DNA of 64,000 nt from Segetibacter aerophilus (GTDB lineage: Bacteria > Bacteroidota > Bacteroidia > Chitinophagales > Chitinophagaceae): the NCBI RefSeq assembly GCF_007991655.1, contig NZ_BJYT01000008.1, positions 1-64,000 of the forward strand, written 5' to 3'. The position numbers and the translations under genes were made by a program. Shown in pieces: positions 57,192 to 64,000 of the stretch (positions within the stretch are counted from its first letter, which is position 1; each line of letters begins with the position of its first letter). The notes under the pieces were generated by a model that was not told the DNA's origin, searched no databases, and saw only the letters and a program-made list of their open reading frames with translations.

Positions 57192-57851
57192 ATGCGAAAA
57201 GGGTTCTTTTACAAAAACAGTTTAACGATAGTTTTTTTGTTGCTATTTATAGCATCGCTAGTTGGCCAACTCTTTACGGGATGGAATGAATATAACAACG
57301 ACCTTAAGGACGATCATTACAAGGAGATTTCTTTAACCGAATATCTTACCTCCGGTCATTTTATCTCCTCCACATTTGAAAACTGGGAAAGTGAATTTTT
57401 GCAGATGGCATTATTCGTTATACTCACCAGAACTTTCAGGCAGAAGGGCTCATCTGAATCTAAAAAACTAGAAGGGAAAGAAGAGGTTGATAAAGACCCC
57501 GACCCTGATAAAAAAGATGCTCCTTGGCCTGTACATAAAGGAGGCCTGGTACTTACTCTTTACAAGCATTCGCTTTCTATCGTGTTGTTGCTTTTGTACG
57601 TCTTCTCCTTTTGTATGCATGTTTTTGGCAGTTTTAAAGATTACAATGGCGAGCAGGTAAGAAAGGGACACGCAACTGAAACAGTTTGGCAATATTTATC
57701 GGGCTCGAGGCTTTGGTTTGAGTCTTTTCAAAATTGGCAGAGTGAGTTTTTATCGATCGTCGCGATTGTTCTGTTAAGCATTTATTTGCGTCAACAAGGA
57801 TCACCACAATCTAAACCGGTTGATGCGCCTTTTTCTGAAACGGGTGAGTAA
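57192..57851 (+). CDS. DUF6766-type membrane protein with internal duplication
   Basis: The 219 residues consist of two similar halves. Each has a membrane helix, a LFTGWNEYN / VFGSFKDYN-like stretch, a middle part ending in SGHFISSTFENWESEFLQM and SGSRLWFESFQNWQSEFLSI, and a second helix leading to a cytoplasmic RTFRQKGSSESK / IYLRQQGSPQSK end. This is the DUF6766 pattern, function unknown. The halves are joined by a charged linker (KEEVDKDPDPDKKDAPWPVHKGG). It follows mreD by 139 bp, probably as a separate unit. Confidence 0.82.
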   Translation: MRKGFFYKNSLTIVFLLLFIASLVGQLFTGWNEYNNDLKDDHYKEISLTEYLTSGHFISSTFENWESEFLQMALFVILTRTFRQKGSSESKKLEGKEEVDKDPDPDKKDAPWPVHKGGLVLTLYKHSLSIVLLLLYVFSFCMHVFGSFKDYNGEQVRKGHATETVWQYLSGSRLWFESFQNWQSEFLSIVAIVLLSIYLRQQGSPQSKPVDAPFSETGE

Positions 57852-58005
57852 TTAGTAAGTGGGTAGGCGCGATTTATCAAGGCCAGGATACAAGGTTGTT
57901 ACAGATAGCGATGAAGCAATGATAGAATGTGCAGTATCCAATATTTGTGCCTTGTGTGTAAGCCTTGATTATTAAGGTTTAAAACAGATTGTTTTATCTT
58001 TTCAG

Positions 58006-58033
58006 TTGTATTATTTTAAAAATGGCTATTTTG
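58006..58033 (+). promoter_or_regulatory. Candidate accB promoter
   Basis: TTG (58006-58008), 18 nt, then TATTTTG (58027-58033), close to the Bacteroidota -33/-7 pattern, about 60 bp before the accB start. Confidence 0.45.
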
Positions 58034-58094
58034 CCTCCCGTTTCTTTAGAAAAAATATTGCGTTTACAATCTCAAAAACCATCAAACCGATTGT

Positions 58095-58592
58095 ATGGAC
58101 TTTAAACAAATCCAGGAATTAATTAAGATAGTTAATAGAAGTACTATAGGTGAGTTAAGTATCGAAGAAGGTGATTTCAAAATAACCATAAAGCAGAAGG
58201 AAGAACCTGTACCCGTGTACACGTCAGCACCCACTCAAAATTTCCAGCCTGCACCTCCCCCTGCACAACTATCTGCACCAACACAAACACCATCATCGCC
58301 TGCTGGTAATGGTTCAACAGGAGGACAGGAAGCCGCAACCAAACAAGCAGACAACCTGGTAACCATCAAAAGCCCAATGATCGGAACTTTCTATAGAAGC
58401 GCCGGTCCGGATAAACCTGCTTTTGTGAACATCGGCGATGAGGTAACAGTAGGTAAAACAGTTTGCATAATTGAGGCAATGAAACTCTTCAATGAAATTG
58501 AAAGTGAAATAAAAGGAACCATCGTAAAAGTATTGGTTGAAGATGCAAGTCCTGTAGAGTACGACCAGCCATTGTTCCTGGTAGAACCCTAA
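58095..58592 (+). CDS. accB: Biotin carboxyl carrier protein of acetyl-CoA carboxylase
   Basis: AccB carries the carboxyl group for malonyl-CoA synthesis. The 165 residues have the N-terminal helix (MDFKQIQELIKIVNRSTIGELSIEEGDFKI), a Pro/Ala/Thr/Gln-rich hinge (about 45-85) and the biotinyl domain with the biotin Lys130 in EAMKLFNEIE. The thumb stretch typical of AccB (SPMIGTFYRSAGPDKPAFVNIGD) is present. accC follows after a four-helix-bundle gene inserted between them. Confidence 0.96.
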   Translation: MDFKQIQELIKIVNRSTIGELSIEEGDFKITIKQKEEPVPVYTSAPTQNFQPAPPPAQLSAPTQTPSSPAGNGSTGGQEAATKQADNLVTIKSPMIGTFYRSAGPDKPAFVNIGDEVTVGKTVCIIEAMKLFNEIESEIKGTIVKVLVEDASPVEYDQPLFLVEP

Positions 58593-58705
58593 TTGCAATG
58601 TCAAAATGAGTTGATGGCTCAATGTGAAAATTTGAGGGAGCAAAAAATGAGACTCTGCAAGCAACACTTCATCTACAATCGCCTTTATACGTACTAGCTC
58701 TCAAC

Positions 58706-59200
58706 ATGAAGAAGGAATTATTTGATAATAATCCTATTTTAAAATTGTCATTTGACTTTGCTCTTATGGTCATTGAATATTGTGAAGGCCTCGATAGCGC
58801 AAAAAAATATGTTATTGCACGGCAACTATTAAAATCGGGAACTTCGATGGGTGCAAATGCAATGGAAGCTCAAAATGCAGAAAGCAAAGCTGATTTTGTT
58901 CACAAAATGAAAATTGCTGCTAAAGAAGCGGAGGAATCACAATATTGGTTATGGCTTTGTCAGTATTCCAACGGTTACCCAGACTCTACCTTATTACAAA
59001 ATAAGTTAGAAGATATAAATAAAGTTTTAGGAAAAATATTAGCAACATCTAAGGGAAAAAGTCCTTTTAGCTATTTTCTAAGTTTTTCCATTTTTTTAAA
59101 ATTTGCTTCTTTGATTTACTCAATTCATCCATGGTGCAAATTGAGCCATTTTCAAATTAAGCCATTTTCAAATTTGCCTACATGTTTAAAAAGATTTTGA
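58706..59200 (+). CDS. Four-helix-bundle protein inserted between accB and accC
   Basis: Residues 1-120 are a typical S23/IVP-family four-helix bundle: [46 protein letters not shown]. The family would end near residue 122 ([12 protein letters not shown]). The last 40 residues are hydrophobic, unlike the family, come from low-complexity DNA with a tandem repeat, and run 19 bp into accC in another frame. The natural stop may therefore have been lost. It lies between two genes whose products act in one enzyme complex. Confidence 0.8.
   Translation: MKKELFDNNPILKLSFDFALMVIEYCEGLDSAKKYVIARQLLKSGTSMGANAMEAQNAESKADFVHKMKIAAKEAEESQYWLWLCQYSNGYPDSTLLQNKLEDINKVLGKILATSKGKSPFSYFLSFSIFLKFASLIYSIHPWCKLSHFQIKPFSNLPTCLKRF
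59144..59174 (+). repeat. Tandem 15-bp repeat before accC
   Basis: Two copies of AGCCATTTTCAAATT separated by one base, directly before the accC start. ATTGAGCCAT at the left edge is also found inverted near 58610-58620, downstream of accB, so the four-helix-bundle gene is bracketed by short inverted sequences. Confidence 0.6.
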
Positions 59201-60519
59201 TAGCAAATCGCGGAGAAATTGCTCTTCGCGTTATTCGTACCTGCCGTGAAATGGGAATTAAAACAGTAGCCGTTTACTCAACTGCTGATAAAGATAGCCT
59301 GCACGTAAAGTTTGCTAATGAAGCGGTTTGTATAGGAAAGCCACAAAGTGCAGATTCTTATTTAAATATTCCGCACATAATGGCAGCAGCAGAAATTACG
59401 AATGCTGATGCGATACACCCCGGTTATGGTTTTTTAGCCGAAAATGCAAAATTCTCTCAAATATGTGCAGACCACGGAATTAAATTTATTGGCCCTACAC
59501 CTGCTATGATTAATGGCATGGGTGACAAAATAACGGCGAAGGAAACTATGATTAAAGCGGGGGTTCCCGTTGTTCCTGGTGGTGAGAGTTTACTGGAAAG
59601 TGTGGCAGAAGCTAAAAGTCTTGCAAAAGAAATAGGTTACCCGGTAATACTTAAGGCTACTGCAGGTGGTGGCGGTAAGGGTATGCGTGTGGTATTTGAG
59701 GAAAGCGAAATAGAAAAAGCCTATACAAACGCTCGTGCCGAAGCAGGTGCATCTTTTAAAAACGATGGTGTGTATATGGAGAAGTTCGTCGAAGAACCTC
59801 GCCATATCGAAATCCAAATTGCCGGTGATCAATACGGTACTGTGGCTCACTTAAGCGAGCGTGATTGTTCAATACAACGCCGACATCAGAAGCTGGTCGA
59901 GGAAAGCCCTTCTCCGTTTATGGATCCTGAACTTAGGCGCAAGATGGGTGAAGCTGCCATTAAAGCTGCCAGCGCCATTAACTATGAAAGTGTAGGAACA
60001 ATCGAGTTTTTGGTTGATAAGCATAAAAACTTCTACTTCATGGAGATGAATACCCGCATCCAGGTAGAACATTGCGTGACCGAAGAAGTGATCAATTTCG
60101 ATCTTATAAAAGAGCAAATAAAAATAGCTGCAGGTCATCCAATTAGTGGTCGCAACTATGAACCGCAGTTACACGCAATAGAGTGTCGCATTAATGCTGA
60201 AGATCCGTACAACGATTTTCGTCCAAGCCCCGGTAGAATTACAGTTTTACATCAGCCAGGGGGGCACGGAGTAAGGGTCGACAGTCATGCATACGCCGGC
60301 TATGTTATTCCTCCTTATTATGACAGCATGATAGGTAAATTAATCACGATGGCACAGACCCGTGAAGAGGCTATCGATACAATGCACCGTGCGCTCAGTG
60401 AATATATTATCGAAGGCATTAAAACAACCATTCCTTTTCACCTGCAGCTAATGAAGAATGAAGATTTCCGTAAAGGAAACTTCACCACTAAATTTCTTGA
60501 AGGCTTTACAATGGAGTAG
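59182..60519 (+). CDS. accC: Biotin carboxylase subunit of acetyl-CoA carboxylase
   Basis: AccC carboxylates biotin on AccB with ATP and bicarbonate. The 445 residues show [34 protein letters not shown], the ATP-grasp glycine loop [32 protein letters not shown] and [12 protein letters not shown]. The start at 59182 ([14 protein letters not shown]) fits the family exactly. A terminator follows at 60629. Confidence 0.97.
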   Translation: MFKKILIANRGEIALRVIRTCREMGIKTVAVYSTADKDSLHVKFANEAVCIGKPQSADSYLNIPHIMAAAEITNADAIHPGYGFLAENAKFSQICADHGIKFIGPTPAMINGMGDKITAKETMIKAGVPVVPGGESLLESVAEAKSLAKEIGYPVILKATAGGGGKGMRVVFEESEIEKAYTNARAEAGASFKNDGVYMEKFVEEPRHIEIQIAGDQYGTVAHLSERDCSIQRRHQKLVEESPSPFMDPELRRKMGEAAIKAASAINYESVGTIEFLVDKHKNFYFMEMNTRIQVEHCVTEEVINFDLIKEQIKIAAGHPISGRNYEPQLHAIECRINAEDPYNDFRPSPGRITVLHQPGGHGVRVDSHAYAGYVIPPYYDSMIGKLITMAQTREEAIDTMHRALSEYIIEGIKTTIPFHLQLMKNEDFRKGNFTTKFLEGFTME

Positions 60520-60565
60520 GGGTTGCGAGTGTTATTTGTTATTGAACAAGCATCAGTTGTTAAAT

Positions 60566-60592
60566 CAACATCGTTGTGTCACTCACTTGTAC
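60566..60592 (+). repeat. Dispersed repeat, copy 14 (TG variant)
   Basis: Complete copy, CAACATC plus the 20-mer, downstream of accC and before its terminator, so it is probably part of the accC transcript. Confidence 0.8.
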
Positions 60593-60628
60593 TTTGAAAC
60601 AATTTGCGGCAATTATTGATATTATTAA

Positions 60629-60654
60629 AAAAGGAGACCAAATAGTCTCCTTTT
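60629..60654. terminator. Bidirectional terminator after accC
   Basis: AAAAGGAGAC/GTCTCCTTTT, 10 bp with a 6-nt loop, between accC and the leftward Spy-like gene. Confidence 0.8.
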
Positions 60655-60678
60655 CTAATAATTGTTTATTGTTAACTG

Positions 60679-61061
60679 CTACGCCTGTTTAGCAACCCTC
60701 ATCGTATTTACTTCTCTTGTAACTTCATCGACTTTAATAATTTGTTCATCAGTAAGAATCTTTTTCAGCTTTTGATTTCTCTCTTCTTCAATAGGCTGTA
60801 GTTTTTTTTTTTCTCTTTATCTGTTGTCTGGGTATCAATTTTTACTGACCTACTTTTCAACTGGTAATCCTGTTGAATTACTACAACAGCGTTGGCCTCG
60901 TCGTCTGTTAACTTAAGTTCTGATTTAAGTTTTTCTGCCAATTTCTGTTTATCCACGGGGCTTGTACCACCACGATGCACCCCTCCAATAGTAAATTTTT
61001 GTGCAAATGAAGCACAAGCGCAGAAAGCTACAATTAGCAAAGTCAGAAAAGCTTTTTTCAT
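60679..61061 (-). pseudogene. Spy/CpxP-like periplasmic protein, frame broken at a homopolymer
   Basis: The start (MKKAFLTLLIVAFCACASFA, cleavage before Gln) is a signal peptide. LAEKLKSELKLTDDEANAVVVIQQ is a first LTxxE-type helix. At a run of 11 A (minus strand, 60802-60812) the frame changes and the protein stops at 60765 after 98 residues. With one more A the frame would go on LQPIEEERNQKLKKILTDEQIIKVDEV to a TAG at 60679, giving 127 residues with a second LTDEQ helix, as the family requires. It may be a real mutation, phase variation, polymerase slippage or a sequencing error. Confidence 0.75.
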
Positions 61062-61144
61062 AACGGGTGGGTTTTCTGTAACATCTTAAAAAGTCGTGCC
61101 GTTTTGATTGAATTACTGCCAGTAGGTTTAACGGAAATAAGCAG

Positions 61145-61179
61145 AATAGAAAAAGGCCTTTTTAGGGCCTTTTTCTATT
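61145..61179 (-). terminator. Terminator of glnN
   Basis: A perfect 14-bp stem (61145-61158 with 61166-61179, core AAAAAGGCC/GGCCTTTTT) with a 7-nt loop, about 50 bp past the glnN stop. Confidence 0.85.
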
Positions 61180-61231
61180 TCGATCTAAAGAGCTTTACAA
61201 AGCTTGAAAAAATTAGCTAGGAACGAATCAC

Positions 61232-63424
61232 TTATCTCAGAAATAGCAATTCGCGGTACTTTGGCAGAGTCCATTCTTCGTCCGCGACTAGTAGTTCTAA
61301 TTTATCTACGTGATAGCGGATGACATCGAAATATTTATCTTTCACATCGGCATTATACGCAATTGCTTTTTCTCTTGTGTTTGTCATGTTGTTGCAAACT
61401 TTACGTGCTTCTACCATCGCATCTACATTTTCACGGATCGTTGAAATATGGTCGCAAATCTTCTGAAGCATATCTATCTGCGTTGCGTAGTTTTTTTCAT
61501 CTACTCCGATATCTTTTAGTCCTTTAATGTTTGTAATAAGGGTGTTCTGGTATTTTATGGCGGCTGGCAAAATATGGTTTCCCGCAAGGTCACCTATCAA
61601 ACGGGCTTCAATCTGAACAATCTTTATATATTTCTCCAGTTCAATTTCGTGCCTTGCTTCAAGCTCAGTGTGATTATAAACGCCGTTTTTTTGAAACAGA
61701 CTTTTTGCTCTATCTGTCAGCATCGCATCCAGCGCAAGGGGAGTCGTTTTTACATTTGGCAATCCACGATTTGCTGCTTCTTTTTCCCACTCATCGCTGT
61801 AGCCATCACCTTCAAACAACACCTTTTTACTTTCAACAATATACTTTTGAATAACATGCATTAATGCAACTTCCTTCTTGTCACCTTTTTCAATCAGGCC
61901 GTCGACTTCTTTTCTAAAGTTGCGAAGTGTTTCAGCTATAATTGTATTTAATGTGGTCATTGCATTAGCACAGTTTGCCGAAGAGCCAACTGCACGAAAC
62001 TCAAATTTATTTCCGGTGAAGGCAAAAGGAGACGTTCTGTTTCTATCAGTATTATCTAAAAGTAGTTCGGGAATGCTACGATGAAGGTCAAGCTTAAGGA
62101 TGGCTTCATCCTGCTCGTCAAATTTCTCACCCACACGGCCTTCAATCTCTCCAAGCACGCGGCTCAGGTATTCGCCCGCGAAAACAGAGATGATAGCAGG
62201 AGGGGCCTCATTAGCGCCAAGGCGGAAGTCATTACCCGCACTTGCTATAGAAGCGCGTAATAAGTCAGCATAATCGTGTACCGCCTTAATCGTATTAACA
62301 AAGAAGGTCAGAAACATTAGGTTTGTCTTAGGCGTTTTTCCAGGAGACAAGAGGTTTACTCCTGTGTCGGTTGCAAGACTCCAGTTATTATGCTTGCCAC
62401 TTCCATTGATGCCGGCAAATGGTTTTTCATGCAACAACACTTTTAGTCTGTGACGTTTTGCAACACGCAACATAACATCCATTAAAAGAGTATTGTGATC
62501 AACTGCAAGATTTACTTCTTCGAAGATCGGAGCACATTCAAATTGAGATGGCGCTACCTCATTGTGACGAGTGCGTAAAGGAATGCCTAGTTTATAGCTC
62601 TCTGTTTCGAAGTCTCTCATGAAAGCATACACGCGTTCAGGAATAGATCCGAAATAATGATCTTCCAACTGTTGCCCTTTAGCGGGAGAAGCACCGAAAA
62701 CTGTTCTGTCAGAAAGTATTAAATCGGGACGTGCATTCGCGATAGCTTCATCGATGACGAAGTATTCCTGTTCCCACCCGAGGGTTGGAGTTACTTTAGT
62801 TATGTTCTTATCAAAGTAGTTACACACATCCACCGCAGCCTTGTCGATAGCAGCGAGCGCTTTCAATAATGGTGCTTTGTAATCAAGACTTTCGCCTGTG
62901 TAAGCAACAAAGATGGTAGGAATGCAAAGGGTTTTGCCGTTACCTATCTCCATTACAAATGCCGGGGAAGATGGGTCCCAGGCAGTATAACCACGGGCTT
63001 CAAACGTCGCCCTGATTCCTCCGCTAGGGAAAGATGAAGCATCAGGTTCCTGTTGAATTAAAGCCCCTCCATCAAATTCCTCAATCGCCGTTCCGTCACT
63101 TTTTAACGTGAAGAAACTATCATGCTTTTCAGCTGTCGTTCCAGTTAAAGGCTGAAACCAGTGAGTAAAATGAGTAACACCTTTGCTTTCCGCCCATGCC
63201 CTTATTCCGTTTGCTATCTGGCTGGCAACAGCTCTGTCAATCTTTCTTCCACCCCTAATACTTGTAACAAGGCTTTTATAGGCTTCGTCACTCAGGTACT
63301 CTCTCGCCGTTTTAATTGTAAAAACATTTTCACCAAAAATGGCGGTAACCTTAGTGCTTTGGTTCACCACCACTTCCGGAGCAGTGTTTTGGAGGCTTTT
63401 TATAGCATGAAATCGTAGGGACAT
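61232..63424 (-). CDS. glnN: Glutamine synthetase type III
   Basis: GSIII is the large glutamine synthetase typical of Bacteroidota and cyanobacteria. The 730 residues show GWEQEYFVIDEA, RHNEVAPSQFECAPIFEEVN, the GSIII active-site stretch HEKPFAGINGSGKHNNWSL, GANEAPPAIISVF and the C-terminal LPKYRELLF. It is transcribed alone with a strong terminator. With the GSII gene 30 kb away and the GSI-like ligase, the window holds one member of each GS class. Confidence 0.96.
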   Translation of the reverse strand: MSLRFHAIKSLQNTAPEVVVNQSTKVTAIFGENVFTIKTAREYLSDEAYKSLVTSIRGGRKIDRAVASQIANGIRAWAESKGVTHFTHWFQPLTGTTAEKHDSFFTLKSDGTAIEEFDGGALIQQEPDASSFPSGGIRATFEARGYTAWDPSSPAFVMEIGNGKTLCIPTIFVAYTGESLDYKAPLLKALAAIDKAAVDVCNYFDKNITKVTPTLGWEQEYFVIDEAIANARPDLILSDRTVFGASPAKGQQLEDHYFGSIPERVYAFMRDFETESYKLGIPLRTRHNEVAPSQFECAPIFEEVNLAVDHNTLLMDVMLRVAKRHRLKVLLHEKPFAGINGSGKHNNWSLATDTGVNLLSPGKTPKTNLMFLTFFVNTIKAVHDYADLLRASIASAGNDFRLGANEAPPAIISVFAGEYLSRVLGEIEGRVGEKFDEQDEAILKLDLHRSIPELLLDNTDRNRTSPFAFTGNKFEFRAVGSSANCANAMTTLNTIIAETLRNFRKEVDGLIEKGDKKEVALMHVIQKYIVESKKVLFEGDGYSDEWEKEAANRGLPNVKTTPLALDAMLTDRAKSLFQKNGVYNHTELEARHEIELEKYIKIVQIEARLIGDLAGNHILPAAIKYQNTLITNIKGLKDIGVDEKNYATQIDMLQKICDHISTIRENVDAMVEARKVCNNMTNTREKAIAYNADVKDKYFDVIRYHVDKLELLVADEEWTLPKYRELLFLR

Positions 63425-63552
63425 GTTTAATATTTTTAATGCGCTGACAAAAAAACGCTTAATGCATAGAAAAAAAAATTTTTATTTTAAAGCGTTTCGG
63501 CTCGAAACTTAATTGCAATTATTGATTACAGTGAAAACCTGAGTAACAGGCT

Positions 63553-64000
63553 TTAATCCTTTTTCTTCGAGAAAGAGAAATTCGTGATACATAATAGAGG
63601 TGTTATGAGCAAGGGCAACACAACACTTCGATACCGTACAATGGCACCGGTAAAAGGGATGGTGTAGCCACAAATAAGTAAGACGGAAACGGAAAAAGCA
63701 AATAACCCAATTACAATGGGCGGAACTTTAAACGTTTTTGATAGGGATATAACAGAAACTAAAATTAGTACAGCGAGAAGAATAGTTTCAATGATGGCAG
63801 GTATATAACTGAGATTGGCAAACTCAGTTGGATGCGGTCTTAAAAAGGCCATATCCAAAGCACGAGGCAAGAACGAAATGAAACCCTGGATGGTTGGCTG
63901 TAAAGGATCGGTTGTTATTTGAGAACCAGCAGTCAACTGTAAAAATTCTTGTTGTTTAAGCGCCAGGTAAAGAGGCGGATTGATTGAAGGGAAAATGAGG
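63553..64000 (-). CDS. Integral membrane protein, C-terminal part (5' end outside window)
   Basis: The frame is open to the right edge. The visible 148 residues start with a periplasmic-looking stretch (LIFPSINPPLYLALKQQEFLQ, LARPHPTEF-like loop) and have three hydrophobic helices (about IIETILLAVLILVSVISL, VIGLFAFSVSVLLICGY, VVLPLLITPLLCI) and a basic end (SFSKKKD). The GAIVRYRSVVLPLL motif recalls membrane glycosyltransferases and polysaccharide polymerases of Bacteroidota, but too little is present to decide. Confidence 0.6.
   Translation of the reverse strand, partial: LIFPSINPPLYLALKQQEFLQLTAGSQITTDPLQPTIQGFISFLPRALDMAFLRPHPTEFANLSYIPAIIETILLAVLILVSVISLSKTFKVPPIVIGLFAFSVSVLLICGYTIPFTGAIVRYRSVVLPLLITPLLCITNFSFSKKKD

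Overview
The window looks like a chromosomal segment of a Bacteroidota bacterium, most likely Chitinophagaceae or a close relative (inference). DNA is AT-rich, start sites lack strong Shine-Dalgarno sequences, and several starts are preceded by the Bacteroidota -33 TTG / -7 TAnnTTTG promoter pattern. The gene content (GSIII, a eukaryote-type GSII, a long GltB, a fused ThrA, HemJ, BBP2-type porin, four-helix-bundle proteins) fits this. No rRNA, tRNA, insertion sequence or CRISPR array was recognised.

Layout. 1-4.6 kb: right end of a non-ribosomal peptide locus (carrier-thioesterase end of a synthetase, ABC exporter, type II thioesterase, phosphopantetheinyl transferase). 4.7-9.5 kb: small proteins, gyrB, a periplasmic amidohydrolase. 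9.6-20.6 kb: all nine steps from glutamyl-tRNA to protoheme at one locus, hemH-hemJ leftward and hemA-C-D-E-F-B-L rightward, split by a 1 kb spacer that appears to hold three tandem small-RNA cassettes. 20.7-21.7 kb: an AraC-type regulator. 22.2-32.5 kb: nitrogen assimilation (gltB, gltD, amtB, porin, GSII). 32.8-36.3 kb: an uncharacterised trio of glutamine-synthetase-like ligase, APH-fold kinase and HAD hydrolase. 36.5-38.6 kb: a lone TRPM-like SLOG sensor fused to a four-helix membrane region (SLATT type), a predicted nucleotide-gated membrane effector. 39-48 kb: thrA, a lipoprotein/radical-SAM pair, an SDR, a methylglyoxal synthase neighbourhood and a zinc peptidase. 48.7-52.7 kb: two POT peptide transporters around a VapBC module. 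53-60.5 kb: purD, mreBCD, a DUF6766 protein, accB and accC. 60.6-64 kb: a frameshifted Spy-like protein, glnN (GSIII) and a cut membrane protein.

Two kinds of structure are not explained by the genes. A 20-bp dispersed intergenic repeat occurs about 14 times in both orientations and in two variants whose differences preserve a small dyad. The hemH-hemA spacer has three leftward promoter-like units, each with an ACTAACnnnnGTTAGT-type palindrome over the -33 region and each closed 105-190 nt later by a GC-rich hairpin and T-tract. Part of their sequence vocabulary (CTACGATTG, TAACGATTAG) recurs in the gltB leader, hinting at a link between heme and nitrogen genes. Three four-helix-bundle genes sit inside otherwise conserved biosynthetic operons, and one is broken by an in-frame stop.
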